The notes under the pieces are model-generated. The model saw nothing but the letters and a program-made list of their open reading frames with translations, searched no databases and was not told the origin of the DNA. The translations under genes were made by a program, and so were the position numbers. Shown piece after piece: positions 47,523-55,142 of a DNA stretch of 64,000 nucleotides; within the stretch, counting starts at the first letter, position 1, and each line of letters opens with the position of its first letter. The stretch comes from Palsa-504 sp963819785 (GTDB taxonomy: Bacteria; Actinomycetota; Actinomycetes; Streptosporangiales; Streptosporangiaceae), in the NCBI GenBank assembly GCA_963819785.1, contig CAWFXW010000022.1:248001-312000 (forward strand), written 5' to 3'.

Positions 47523-49094
47523 TCAGGCCCCGCCGTGCTGAGCGAGGTAGTGCTGGAGTTCGGCGCGGTACTGCTCGAACTGAGCCTGGCTCGCGGTGAA
47601 CAGGGTCAGTTTGGTCTGGGGGTTCACCGTCACGAAGTAGAGCCAGTTCCCGGCGGCCGGGTTCAGCACGGCCTGGATCGCGGCGGCACCGGGGCTGTCG
47701 ATGGGGCCGGGCGGCAGGCCCTTGTGCTTGTAGGTGTTGTACGGCGAGGTGCTGGCGAGTTCGGCGTCGGAGGCGACGATGCCGAACTTGTTCAGCCCGT
47801 ATAGCACCGTGCTGTCCAGCTCAAGCGGGATATGCTGCGCCAGCCGGTTGTAGATCACCTGGGCGATCTTCGGGTAGTCGGAGAGCCGGCCCCCCTCGGC
47901 CTCGACCAGGCTGGCCATGATGATGACCTGGCCTTCGCTCAGGTGGATCCGCTTGGCCTCGGTGGCCAGCTTGAGCTGCGTCGCTTCCTGGCCGAAGCGC
48001 TGGACCATACCGGACAGCACGCCGAGCGCGCTCTCGTGCGGCACCACCTCGTAGGTGGCCGGGAACAGGTAGCCCTCCGGCTTGCCGTTCGCGTACGCGG
48101 GCAGGTGCAGCTGGGCCGGGTTCTTCAGGATCGCCTGGTACGCGCTGGCCGAGATGCCCGACTTGGCGCCCAGGTAGGTCAGGATCTGGCTGAGCCGCCA
48201 GCCCTCCGGGATCGTGACGGTGACCTGAACCAGGTTCTTCGGGTTGAGCAGCCGGGCGTAGGCCAGCGACGCCTTCATGTGCAGGTGCATGCCGTAGAAG
48301 CCAGGCAGCAGGCCGTTCGGGTGCGAGCTGTGCTCGGCGGCCAGGACGAACGCGCGGGAGCTGGCCACCACGCCGAGCTTGACCAACTGCGGGCCGAGGC
48401 CGGTGGCCGTCTCGTTCTGGGCGACCTGGACCACGAGGTAGCCGGTGCCCGCGCCTGAGTAGTCAGCCGGGTGGTACTTGTCCTGGTACAGGTGGTAGAC
48501 GTACGCGCCGCCGATGCCGAGCGGGATCAAGATGACCACCAGCGCGACCAGCGGCGCGATCCAGCGCAGCCTGCGCCGGCGTGGGGGGCCTCCGTCACGT
48601 CCGCGCGAGCGGCGGGCGGAGCGGCGCCGGGCGGGGCGTTCGGGCTCCTCGCCCTCGCCCTCGTCCTCGTCGTCGCCGCCGAATCCGGGAACGAAGCGGC
48701 CCCCGGTGTTGTAGCGGTCGTCGTAGTCGTCGTCGTAGGGCTCGGGGTCGTTCGGCGAGTAGAACTCCTCGCCACCCGGGCCCGGGTCATGGCTGGCGGA
48801 CGCGGGGTGCCATCCGGTGGCCTCGGGCCCGGAGTGGCGCTGGGTCCGGCGCCACGGCGAGTCCTGGGCACGGCGCGGGTCGGCCAGCCGCGGATCGTGG
48901 TCGCGGGGGTCATGGTGCAGCGGCTGCGGCGGCTGCATCGCGTGCGGCGGCTGCGGCTGCGGCGGCTGCGGCGGCTGCGGCGGCTGGAGCCCGCGGGACG
49001 GCGGCCGGAGTCCCGGGGAGGGCTGGAGGCCCTGGGGCGGCTGGAACAGGCGGGGGTCCTGGTTCGGCGACCAGGAGGTTCCGTTCTCGCTCAC
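47523..49094 (-). CDS. mltG: endolytic peptidoglycan transglycosylase MltG
   Basis: 523 residues. The first 160 are cytoplasmic, Pro/Gln/Asp-rich, with low complexity. One membrane helix lies near residues 183-207 (WIAPLVALVVILIPLGIGGAYVYHLY), followed by the YceG domain: VTIPEGWRLSQILTYLG, GYLFPATYEV, IIMASLVEAEGGRLSDYPKIAQVIYNRL with its catalytic glutamate, and LPPGPIDSPGAAAIQAVLNPA. MltG cleaves nascent glycan strands. It starts at GTG 49094, overlapping the ruvX stop by 4 nt, in the conserved alaS-ruvX-mltG order. Confidence 0.93.
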   Translation of the reverse strand: MSENGTSWSPNQDPRLFQPPQGLQPSPGLRPPSRGLQPPQPPQPPQPQPPHAMQPPQPLHHDPRDHDPRLADPRRAQDSPWRRTQRHSGPEATGWHPASASHDPGPGGEEFYSPNDPEPYDDDYDDRYNTGGRFVPGFGGDDEDEGEGEEPERPARRRSARRSRGRDGGPPRRRRLRWIAPLVALVVILIPLGIGGAYVYHLYQDKYHPADYSGAGTGYLVVQVAQNETATGLGPQLVKLGVVASSRAFVLAAEHSSHPNGLLPGFYGMHLHMKASLAYARLLNPKNLVQVTVTIPEGWRLSQILTYLGAKSGISASAYQAILKNPAQLHLPAYANGKPEGYLFPATYEVVPHESALGVLSGMVQRFGQEATQLKLATEAKRIHLSEGQVIIMASLVEAEGGRLSDYPKIAQVIYNRLAQHIPLELDSTVLYGLNKFGIVASDAELASTSPYNTYKHKGLPPGPIDSPGAAAIQAVLNPAAGNWLYFVTVNPQTKLTLFTASQAQFEQYRAELQHYLAQHGGA

Positions 49095-49555
49095 GCGCTT
49101 GCTCCCCCGCCGAGCGTGACCAGCTGGCCGGGTGGGTTACCGGTGGCGCGTTCGGTGTCCAAGGCGGCTTGCAGGAGCACGGCGGCGGCCGCGGCGTCCA
49201 CCGTGCCGCGCCGGGCGCGGGAGTCCTTGCCGCCACGGCGCAGCGCGTCGTGCGCCTGCGTGGTGGTGAAGCGCTCGTCGACCAGCCGCACCGGGACGGG
49301 CGCGAGCCGGCTGGCCAGTTCCGCGGCGAATCCCCGTGCGGCGGCCGCGGCGGCGCCTTCCCGGCCGGACAGTGAGGTGGGCAGGCCCACGATGACCTCG
49401 ATCGCGTCGGCGCCGGCCACCAGGGTGGCCAGCTCGTCCAGGTGGCCGGACCGGAGCACGGTCAGCGGGCTGGCCAGGATGCCGCCGGGATCGCTGCGGG
49501 CGACCCCGACCCGGACCGAGCCCACGTCCACGGCCAGGCGCACGCCGTCCCTCAC
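49091..49555 (-). CDS. ruvX: Holliday junction resolvase RuvX (YqgF)
   Basis: 154 residues from GTG 49555, which has GGAG 9 nt upstream; an in-frame ATG at 49633 would add 26 Pro/Arg-rich residues. RNase H-like features are LAVDVGSVRVGVARSD with the first acidic residue, VGLPTSLSGREG, VRLVDERFTTTQA and VDAAAAAVLLQAALD. It has a nuclease role in 16S rRNA maturation or recombination. It lies between alaS and mltG in the usual order. Confidence 0.9.
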   Translation of the reverse strand: MRDGVRLAVDVGSVRVGVARSDPGGILASPLTVLRSGHLDELATLVAGADAIEVIVGLPTSLSGREGAAAAAARGFAAELASRLAPVPVRLVDERFTTTQAHDALRRGGKDSRARRGTVDAAAAAVLLQAALDTERATGNPPGQLVTLGGGASA

Positions 49556-49642
49556 CGGTGCCGTCTCCGGGACGGCTGCAGGGTGGCACGCCCGGGCAGG
49601 GCGCGGTGGGGCCCCGCTGGGGCGCAGAAGCATGGCAATACG

Positions 49643-52360
49643 TTACCCAGCCGACCCGTGTATGTCCCGCAAAGCGGCACGAACAGCACCAAACGCCTCA
49701 TCGACCGCGCTCGAGTCCGGCGCCAGCGGGGCGCCGCCGCCCTGGGCCACGTCGGGCCGCCCGCCGCCACCGCCGCCAAGCGCCCGCGCGGCGACCCCGA
49801 CCAGGGTGCCGGCCGACAGCCCGAAGCCCCGGCCCGCCTCGTTGACCGCGATGACCACCACCGGCCGGTCCGCGGGCACGCCGATGACCATGACCACCGC
49901 GGGCTGGCTGCGCGGCATCCGGCCGCGCACGTCCAGGGCGAGCTTGCGGATGTCGTCGGCCTCGGTGCCGTCGGGCACGCAGTGCGCGACCAGGGCCATG
50001 CCGCTGATTTCCTCCGCGCTGGCCGCGATCTGGTCGGCCGACTCGAGCAGGCGGGCGGCGCGCAGCCGCTGTAGCTCGCGCTCGGCGTCGCGGAGCCGGG
50101 TCAGCACGCCGGAGATGCGCTCGGGGAGCTGCTCGCGAGGCGCCTTGAGCTGCTCGCTGAGCTGGTTGACCAGCACGCTCTCCCGGGCCAGGAAGCGGAA
50201 CGCGTCCAGGCCGACGAGCGCCTCGATCCTTCTCACCCCGGACCCGATCGACGCCTCGCCGAGCACCTTGACCAGGCCGAGCTGACCGGAGCGGACCACG
50301 TGCGTGCCGCCGCACAGCTCCCGGGAGTAGTCCCCGACCTCGACCACCCGGACCCGGTCGCCGTACTTCTCGCCGAACAGGGCCAGCGCCCCCATCTCGC
50401 GGGCTTCCTCCTGCGAGGTGTAGTAGGCGTGCACGTCCAGGTCGTTGACCAGGACCGCGTTGACCTCGTCCTCGCTGTCCCGCAGCACGCTCGCCGGGAC
50501 CGCCCCCTGGGCGGTGAAGTCGAACCGGAGCCGGCCGGGCGAGTTCTCCGAACCGGCCTGGGCCGCGGACTCCCCCAGCGCGTTGCGCAGCGCCCGGTGG
50601 ACCAGGTGGGTCGCGGTGTGCGACCGGGACAGCGCCCGGCGGCGCTCGATGTCGATCTCGGCGTGCGCGGGCGCGCCGGTGATGATCTCACCGGAGCGGA
50701 CCTTGCCGCGGTGCACGATGAGCCCGGTCAGCGGGATCTGCACGTCGGAGACGTCGACGGTGCTGCCGTCGGTGGTGATCAGCCCGCTGTCCGCGAGCTG
50801 GCCGCCGCCTTCGGCGTAGAACGGGGTGCGGTCCAGCACTACGTCCACCTCGGTGCCCGCGCCCGCGCTCGGGACCGGGATGCCATCCACCAGCAGGCCC
50901 AGGATGGTGGCCTCGCCGGAGATCTGGTCGTAGCCGGTGAAGGTCACCGAGCCGGACCGCTCGAGCAGGTCCGCGAACACCGAGATGTCGACATTTCCGG
51001 TCTTCTTCTCGGCCGCGTCCTTCTTCGCGCGCTCGCGCTGCTCGGTCATCAGCCGGCGGAAGCCGTCCTCGTCGACGGACAGGCCCTGCTCGCTGGCCAT
51101 CTCCAGGGTCAGGTCGATCGGGAAGCCGTAGGTGTCGTGCAGCTGGAAGGCCTGCTCCCCCGAGATGTTGGGCCGGTTCTTGCGCTTGTTCTCCTCGACC
51201 GCGGCCTCGAAGATCGCGGTGCCGGTGCGCAGGGTGCTGGCGAAGGCCGCTTCCTCGGCGTCCATCACCGTGTGGATGTTCGCCGCGTCCCGGCGCAGTT
51301 CGGGATACAGCGAGGCCATGGCCTCGATGGCGACCTTCGTTAGGTCGTGGATGAAGTGCTCGCTGGTCTGGGTGCCGCCGCCGCGCTGGGCACCGGAGAG
51401 CAGCCGCAGGTTCCTGATGCTGCGGCGCATGATGCGTCGCAGCACGTAGCCGCGGCCCTCGTTGCTCGGCAGCACCCCGTCCTCGATCAGCATCACCGCG
51501 CTGCGCACGTGGTCGGCGATCACGCGCAGGGCCACGTCGGCCTTGTGGTCACGGCCGTAGCTCTGCTCGGTCAGTTCGGCGGCCCGGTCGAGGATCTTCC
51601 ATGTGGTGTCGATCTCGTACAGGTTGTCCACACCCTGCAAGATGGCGGCCATCCGCTCCAGGCCCATCCCGGTGTCGACGTTCTTGGACGGCAGCGGCCC
51701 CTCGACGTCGAAGTCGTCCTTGGCCCGGAACTTGCTGATGCTGTCCTGCATGAAGACCAGGTTCCAGACCTCGAGGAAGCGGTCCTCGTCGGCCTCCGGG
51801 CCGCCGTCGCGGCCGTACTCGGGCCCGCGGTCGTAGTAGATCTCCGAGCAGGGGCCGCCCGGGCCGGGCACGCCCATGCTCCAGTAGTTGTCGTTCAGGC
51901 CACGGGCCTGGATCCGGTGCTCGGGCAGGCCGATCTGGTCCCGCCAGATCGTGGCCGCCTCGTCGTCGCCATGCAGGACCGTGGCCCACAGCTTGCTCTC
52001 CGGGAACCCGAACCCGCCGTCGGCCTCGGACTTGGTCAGCAGCTCCCAGGCGAACCTGATCGCGCCTTCCTTGAAGTAGTCACCGAACGACCAGTTGCCG
52101 AGCATCTGGAAGAACGTGGCGTGCCGGGTGGTCTTGCCGACCTCCTCGATATCCAGCGTGCGCACGCACTTCTGCACGTCAGCGGCCCGCTTCCAGGGTG
52201 GCGTCTGCTGGCCGAGCAGGTACGGCTTGAACGGCTGCATGCCGGCGATGACGAACAGCACCGTGGGATCTTCGGCGACCAGGGAGGCCGAGGGGACGAT
52301 GGCGTGTCCCTGCTGCTTGAAATAGGCAAGGAAGCGGCGGGCGATCTCTGCCGACTCCAT
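49643..52360 (-). CDS. alaS: alanyl-tRNA synthetase
   Basis: 905 residues. The class II core starts RRFLAYFKQQGHAIVPSASLV, with DPTVLFVIAGMQPFKPYLLG and CVRTLDIEEVGKTTRHATFFQMLGNWSFGDYFKEGAI. The editing domain has SRSHTATHLVHRAL with HxxxH and CGGTHVVRSGQL for metal. The C-terminal DHHA1-like end is complete, with a Gly/Pro/Ala-rich tail. ATG at 52360 overlaps the stop of the preceding gene by one base. Confidence 0.96.
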   Translation of the reverse strand: MESAEIARRFLAYFKQQGHAIVPSASLVAEDPTVLFVIAGMQPFKPYLLGQQTPPWKRAADVQKCVRTLDIEEVGKTTRHATFFQMLGNWSFGDYFKEGAIRFAWELLTKSEADGGFGFPESKLWATVLHGDDEAATIWRDQIGLPEHRIQARGLNDNYWSMGVPGPGGPCSEIYYDRGPEYGRDGGPEADEDRFLEVWNLVFMQDSISKFRAKDDFDVEGPLPSKNVDTGMGLERMAAILQGVDNLYEIDTTWKILDRAAELTEQSYGRDHKADVALRVIADHVRSAVMLIEDGVLPSNEGRGYVLRRIMRRSIRNLRLLSGAQRGGGTQTSEHFIHDLTKVAIEAMASLYPELRRDAANIHTVMDAEEAAFASTLRTGTAIFEAAVEENKRKNRPNISGEQAFQLHDTYGFPIDLTLEMASEQGLSVDEDGFRRLMTEQRERAKKDAAEKKTGNVDISVFADLLERSGSVTFTGYDQISGEATILGLLVDGIPVPSAGAGTEVDVVLDRTPFYAEGGGQLADSGLITTDGSTVDVSDVQIPLTGLIVHRGKVRSGEIITGAPAHAEIDIERRRALSRSHTATHLVHRALRNALGESAAQAGSENSPGRLRFDFTAQGAVPASVLRDSEDEVNAVLVNDLDVHAYYTSQEEAREMGALALFGEKYGDRVRVVEVGDYSRELCGGTHVVRSGQLGLVKVLGEASIGSGVRRIEALVGLDAFRFLARESVLVNQLSEQLKAPREQLPERISGVLTRLRDAERELQRLRAARLLESADQIAASAEEISGMALVAHCVPDGTEADDIRKLALDVRGRMPRSQPAVVMVIGVPADRPVVVIAVNEAGRGFGLSAGTLVGVAARALGGGGGGRPDVAQGGGAPLAPDSSAVDEAFGAVRAALRDIHGSAG

Positions 52361-52704
52361 TAGTGGCCATCCTTGGGTTCGTGGGTCATTGACTGATCTG
52401 TTGGGAGAGTCTGAGCTGTTGAGAGAGTCTGAGCTGTTGAGAGGGTAGAGCTTGCGGCGGCTGCATGACGCTCCGTATACAGGTCCATGCCTTCGCGCAC
52501 GTCGCGGGTGAACCGGTAGGTCTCCCTGGCCGCCTTGATGGCGGCGCGCCGTGCGCTCTGCGCGCTTCGTGTGCCCTGGCCGAGGGCGGCGGGGGGCGCG
52601 GGGTTAAGGCTGGCAGACAGGCGGCGGCCGACCGCGGAGACACGCCGGTAGCCGTAGATGCCGCTCGCCGCGCCGACGGCCAGCCAGAAGCCGCGGCGGA
52701 TCAT
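52360..52704 (-). CDS. DUF6167-type small protein
   Basis: 114 residues. It starts MIRRGFWLAVGAASGIYGYRRVSAVGRRL, an uncharacterised actinobacterial family regularly found between DUF948 and alaS. A basic segment follows (SARRAAIKAARETYRFTRDVREGMDLYTERHAA), then a Ser/Thr/Gln/Leu tail created by an 18-bp repeat. It may bind the membrane through the first helix. ATG at 52704 overlaps the DUF948 stop by 4 nt; its stop overlaps alaS by one base. Confidence 0.8.
   Translation of the reverse strand: MIRRGFWLAVGAASGIYGYRRVSAVGRRLSASLNPAPPAALGQGTRSAQSARRAAIKAARETYRFTRDVREGMDLYTERHAAAASSTLSTAQTLSTAQTLPTDQSMTHEPKDGH
52398..52445. repeat. 18-bp tandem repeat at the 3' end of the DUF6167 gene
   Basis: Two units of about 18 nt (52398-52415, 52416-52433) plus 12 nt of a third; they encode repeated Ser-Thr-Ala-Gln-Thr-Leu residues. 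Confidence 0.88.
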
Positions 52705-53201
52705 CGCCGACCCAGTTCGCCGCGTCCCACCACGCGCCGTTCCACCACGCGGGCGGGCAGCGCGTTCCTCGGTCCGCTTCCGTTTCCGCTTGGGCTTGGG
52801 CTTGGGCTTGGGCTTCGGCGCAGGGTGACGGCGTGGCGGACGCCGTAGGCCAGCGCGCCCAGGCGGCCCACCGGGCCGGCGGCGACGGCGCGGCCCAGGC
52901 CGGTCAGCGCGGTGACCTGCCCGGCGAGTTCGGCCATCCCGGCGTCGAGTTCGTCCATGCTGGCGGCGACCGACTCGGTGCGATTCAGCTGGGTGTGGGC
53001 CCGGGCCACGGCGGCCTGCGCCCCGGTGACGGCATTATGGGCTTCCTGCAGCAGCGTGTCGCTGCGCTCGCGCAGGTCGGCGACCAGTTTGCTGCTTTCT
53101 GACAGCAGGCGGCCCAGCCGGAACAGGACGAAGACGCCCACGCTGACCAGCAGTGCCCAGAAGACGGCGGCGATCAGCGCGGCCGCTTGCGCCGCGTTCA
53201 T
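52701..53201 (-). CDS. DUF948 domain protein
   Basis: 166 residues starting ATG 53201 with AGGAGA upstream. One membrane helix near residues 6-28 (AALIAAVFWALLVSVGVFVLF) is followed by a long coiled coil, LGRLLSESSKLVADLRERSDTLLQEAHNAVTGAQAAVARAHTQLNRTESVAASMDELDAG, characteristic of DUF948. A 6-bp repeat yields a Ser-Pro run near residue 132. Its place beside alaS is conserved in actinobacteria; it is probably involved in cell envelope or cytoskeletal functions, but this is not known. Confidence 0.85.
   Translation of the reverse strand: MNAAQAAALIAAVFWALLVSVGVFVLFRLGRLLSESSKLVADLRERSDTLLQEAHNAVTGAQAAVARAHTQLNRTESVAASMDELDAGMAELAGQVTALTGLGRAVAAGPVGRLGALAYGVRHAVTLRRSPSPSPSPSGNGSGPRNALPARVVERRVVGRGELGRR
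52788..52817. repeat. 6-bp tandem repeat in the DUF948 gene
   Basis: Four GCTTGG units and a variant fifth; they encode a Ser-Pro dipeptide run after the coiled coil. Confidence 0.88.
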
Positions 53202-53214
53202 GCCGTGTCTCCTG

Positions 53215-54606
53215 TCATGGCTGCTCCTTGTGGTCTCGTTTGCGGAGGATGGCCCTGATCCGCCCGGTGCGTTCGGCGATTCGAGCTTCCTGGCCGTGCC
53301 CAGACGGCTCGTAGTAGACGCGCTCCGCCACCGGTTCGGGAGCGTAGCGCTGCGCGACGATGCCGTCGTCGAAGTCGTGCGGGTAGAGGTAACCCTCGCC
53401 GTGGCCGACCTTGCCCGCCCCAGGATAGTGCGCATCGCGCAGGTGCGCTGGCACGGCCCCGATTAGCCCGTTTCTCACGTCGGCGCCGGCCGAGCTGATC
53501 GCCTTGATCACGGCGTTGGACTTGGGCGCGAGCGAGATGTGGATGACCGCCTGGGCCAGGTTGATCCGGGCCTCGGGCAGCCCGACGAACTCGACCGCCT
53601 GCGCGGCGGCGACCGCGGTCAGCAGCGCGGTCGGGTCGGCCAGGCCGACGTCCTCGCTGGCGTGCACGATGAGCCGCCGCGCGATGAACCGCGGGTCCTC
53701 CCCCGCCTCGATCATCCGGGCCAGGTAGTGCAGCGCCGCGTCCACGTCACTGCCTCGCATGGACTTGATGAACGCGCTGATCACGTCGTAGTGCTGGTCG
53801 CCGTCGCGGTCGTAGCGGACCGCGGCCCGGTCCACCGCGCGTTCCAGCGTCTGGATGTCGATGTGGTTGTCTTCGTGGCCTTGGCCTTGGCCTTGGCCTA
53901 GGGCGGCCGCCTCCAGGTAGGTGAGGGCGCGGCGTGCGTCGCCGCCGGCCAGCCTGATGAGGTGCTCTTTCGCGTCTTCGGCGAGGGTTACTTTGCCGTC
54001 CAGGCCGCGGGGGTCGGTCACGGCCCGCTGGATGACGTCCCGGATGTCGTCGTCGGACAGCGGCTGCAGGGTGAGCAGCAGCGACCTGGACAGCAGCGGT
54101 GAGACCACGGAGAAGAACGGGTTCTCGGTGGTGGCGCCGATGAACGAGACCCAGCGGTTCTCCACCGCCGGGAGCAGCGCGTCCTGCTGGGTCTTGGAGA
54201 ACCGGTGCACCTCGTCGATGAACAGGACGGTCTGGGTGCCGCTCATGCCCAGCGTGCGGCGGGCCGCGTCGACCGCCGCGCGCACGTCCTTGACCCCCGC
54301 GCTGACCGCCGAGAGTTCGACGAAGCGGCGCTTGGTCACCTGGCTGACCACGTAAGCCAGGGTCGTCTTGCCGGTGCCGGGCGGGCCCCACAGCAACAGC
54401 GACATGGGGGCATCGTTGTCGATCAGCTTGCGGAACGGCGTGCCGGCGCTGGTCAGGTGGTGTTGCCCGATCACCTCGTCCAGGGAGCGCGGGCGCATCC
54501 GGACGGCGAGCGGCGCGGCCGCTTGGGCCGCCGCCTCTTCCGCTTCGTCGAACAGGCTCCCGGGCTGCCCACCCACCTCCCCAGCCCTCTTCACGGTTCC
54601 GGCCAT
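53215..54606 (-). CDS. rarA: replication-associated recombination protein A (RarA/MgsA)
   Basis: 463 residues. It has a PIP-like N-terminus (GSLFDEAE), then Walker A GPPGTGKTT at 74-82, FIDEVHRFSKTQQDALLPAVE, ENPFFSVVSPLLSR and sensor motifs, an ALTYLEAAAL region, and the C-terminal tetramerisation domain with MRGSDVDAALHYLARMIEAGEDPRFIARRLIVHASEDVGLADP and the HYPGAGKVGHGEGYLYPHDF ending. A run of GQ dipeptides (near residue 237) comes from a 6-bp repeat. It is an AAA+ clamp-loader-like ATPase at stalled replication forks. Confidence 0.95.
   Translation of the reverse strand: MAGTVKRAGEVGGQPGSLFDEAEEAAAQAAAPLAVRMRPRSLDEVIGQHHLTSAGTPFRKLIDNDAPMSLLLWGPPGTGKTTLAYVVSQVTKRRFVELSAVSAGVKDVRAAVDAARRTLGMSGTQTVLFIDEVHRFSKTQQDALLPAVENRWVSFIGATTENPFFSVVSPLLSRSLLLTLQPLSDDDIRDVIQRAVTDPRGLDGKVTLAEDAKEHLIRLAGGDARRALTYLEAAALGQGQGQGHEDNHIDIQTLERAVDRAAVRYDRDGDQHYDVISAFIKSMRGSDVDAALHYLARMIEAGEDPRFIARRLIVHASEDVGLADPTALLTAVAAAQAVEFVGLPEARINLAQAVIHISLAPKSNAVIKAISSAGADVRNGLIGAVPAHLRDAHYPGAGKVGHGEGYLYPHDFDDGIVAQRYAPEPVAERVYYEPSGHGQEARIAERTGRIRAILRKRDHKEQP
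53876..53899. repeat. 6-bp tandem repeat in rarA
   Basis: Four TGGCCT units encode Gly-Gln dipeptides inside the RarA lid-to-C-terminal region. Confidence 0.88.
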
Positions 54607-54645
54607 CCCCCGACCTTATCTCGGGTCGCTGTCACTAGGACTTGG

Positions 54646-54685
54646 TTATCCACAGGCGGATGCCTGCATGCTTAGGTTATCCACA
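54646..54685. promoter_or_regulatory. two perfect DnaA-box sequences upstream of rarA
   Basis: TTATCCACA, the DnaA-box consensus, occurs at 54646-54654 and again at 54677-54685, both in the same orientation and 31 bp apart, about three helical turns. They lie 40-80 bp before the rarA start, on its promoter side. DnaA regulation of rarA is possible; similar motifs also occur near actinobacterial AbiEi-like genes. Confidence 0.45.
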
Positions 54686-54737
54686 GGTCTTTCGGCTCCG
54701 GGCCCCGGCGCTTGCGCGACCGGCAGCCTGAGGCTCT

Positions 54738-55094
54738 ATGTCAACAGAATCACCTCTGCCATCACGCGAGTTGATCACCGTGCAGCGTAATGCGATTGCC
54801 CGCCGACAGGCTGAGAGCTGCGGCGTCAGTCCGCGCGCGATGCAAAGCAGAGTGCGTAGCGGCAGATGGCAGCAACTTCAACGAGGTGTTTACGCCACCT
54901 TCTCCGGGGAGCCCGCACGAGAAACCATGCTGTGGGCAGGCCTTGTCACGCTCAGGTTCGGACTGCTAGACCTTGGCGATCGCCGATGCGAGACCGCGAT
55001 CGCAGTCGCCACGCTGCTGCGCCGCCACGGGTGGACCGGCATCCCCCACCCCTGCCCGCGCCCTGACTGCGCGCTACGAGCATCGACTCCATGA
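54738..55094 (+). pseudogene. AbiEi-like/DUF559 protein with an internal deletion
   Basis: 118 codons from ATG 54738. The first 75 residues are the N-terminal winged-helix-like part of a type IV antitoxin AbiEi / DUF559 protein (LITVQRNAIARRQAESCGVSPRAMQSRVRSGRWQQLQRGVYATFSGEPARETMLWAG). The last 30 (ETAIAVATLLRRHGWTGIPHPCPRPDC) match the end of the same kind of protein. About 150-200 residues of the usual middle, including the nuclease-like core, are missing. This is a decayed copy. Confidence 0.55.
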
Positions 55095-55142
55095 TCGCGG
55101 GCAGTTTTGGTCCGTATTTGGCACCAACTGCCCGCGATCATG
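55090..55142. terminator. 17-bp perfect inverted repeat between convergent genes
   Basis: Arms 55090-55106 and 55126-55142 flank a 19-nt loop. It coincides with the stop codons of the AbiEi-like remnant (55092-55094) and aspS (55138-55140). It probably serves as a bidirectional terminator, but its long arms and wide loop also resemble dispersed palindromic repeats. Confidence 0.55.

Noticed and set aside
48471..50285. 604-codon open frame on the plus strand across mltG, ruvX and alaS
   Set aside because: Antisense to three conserved genes and of low complexity.
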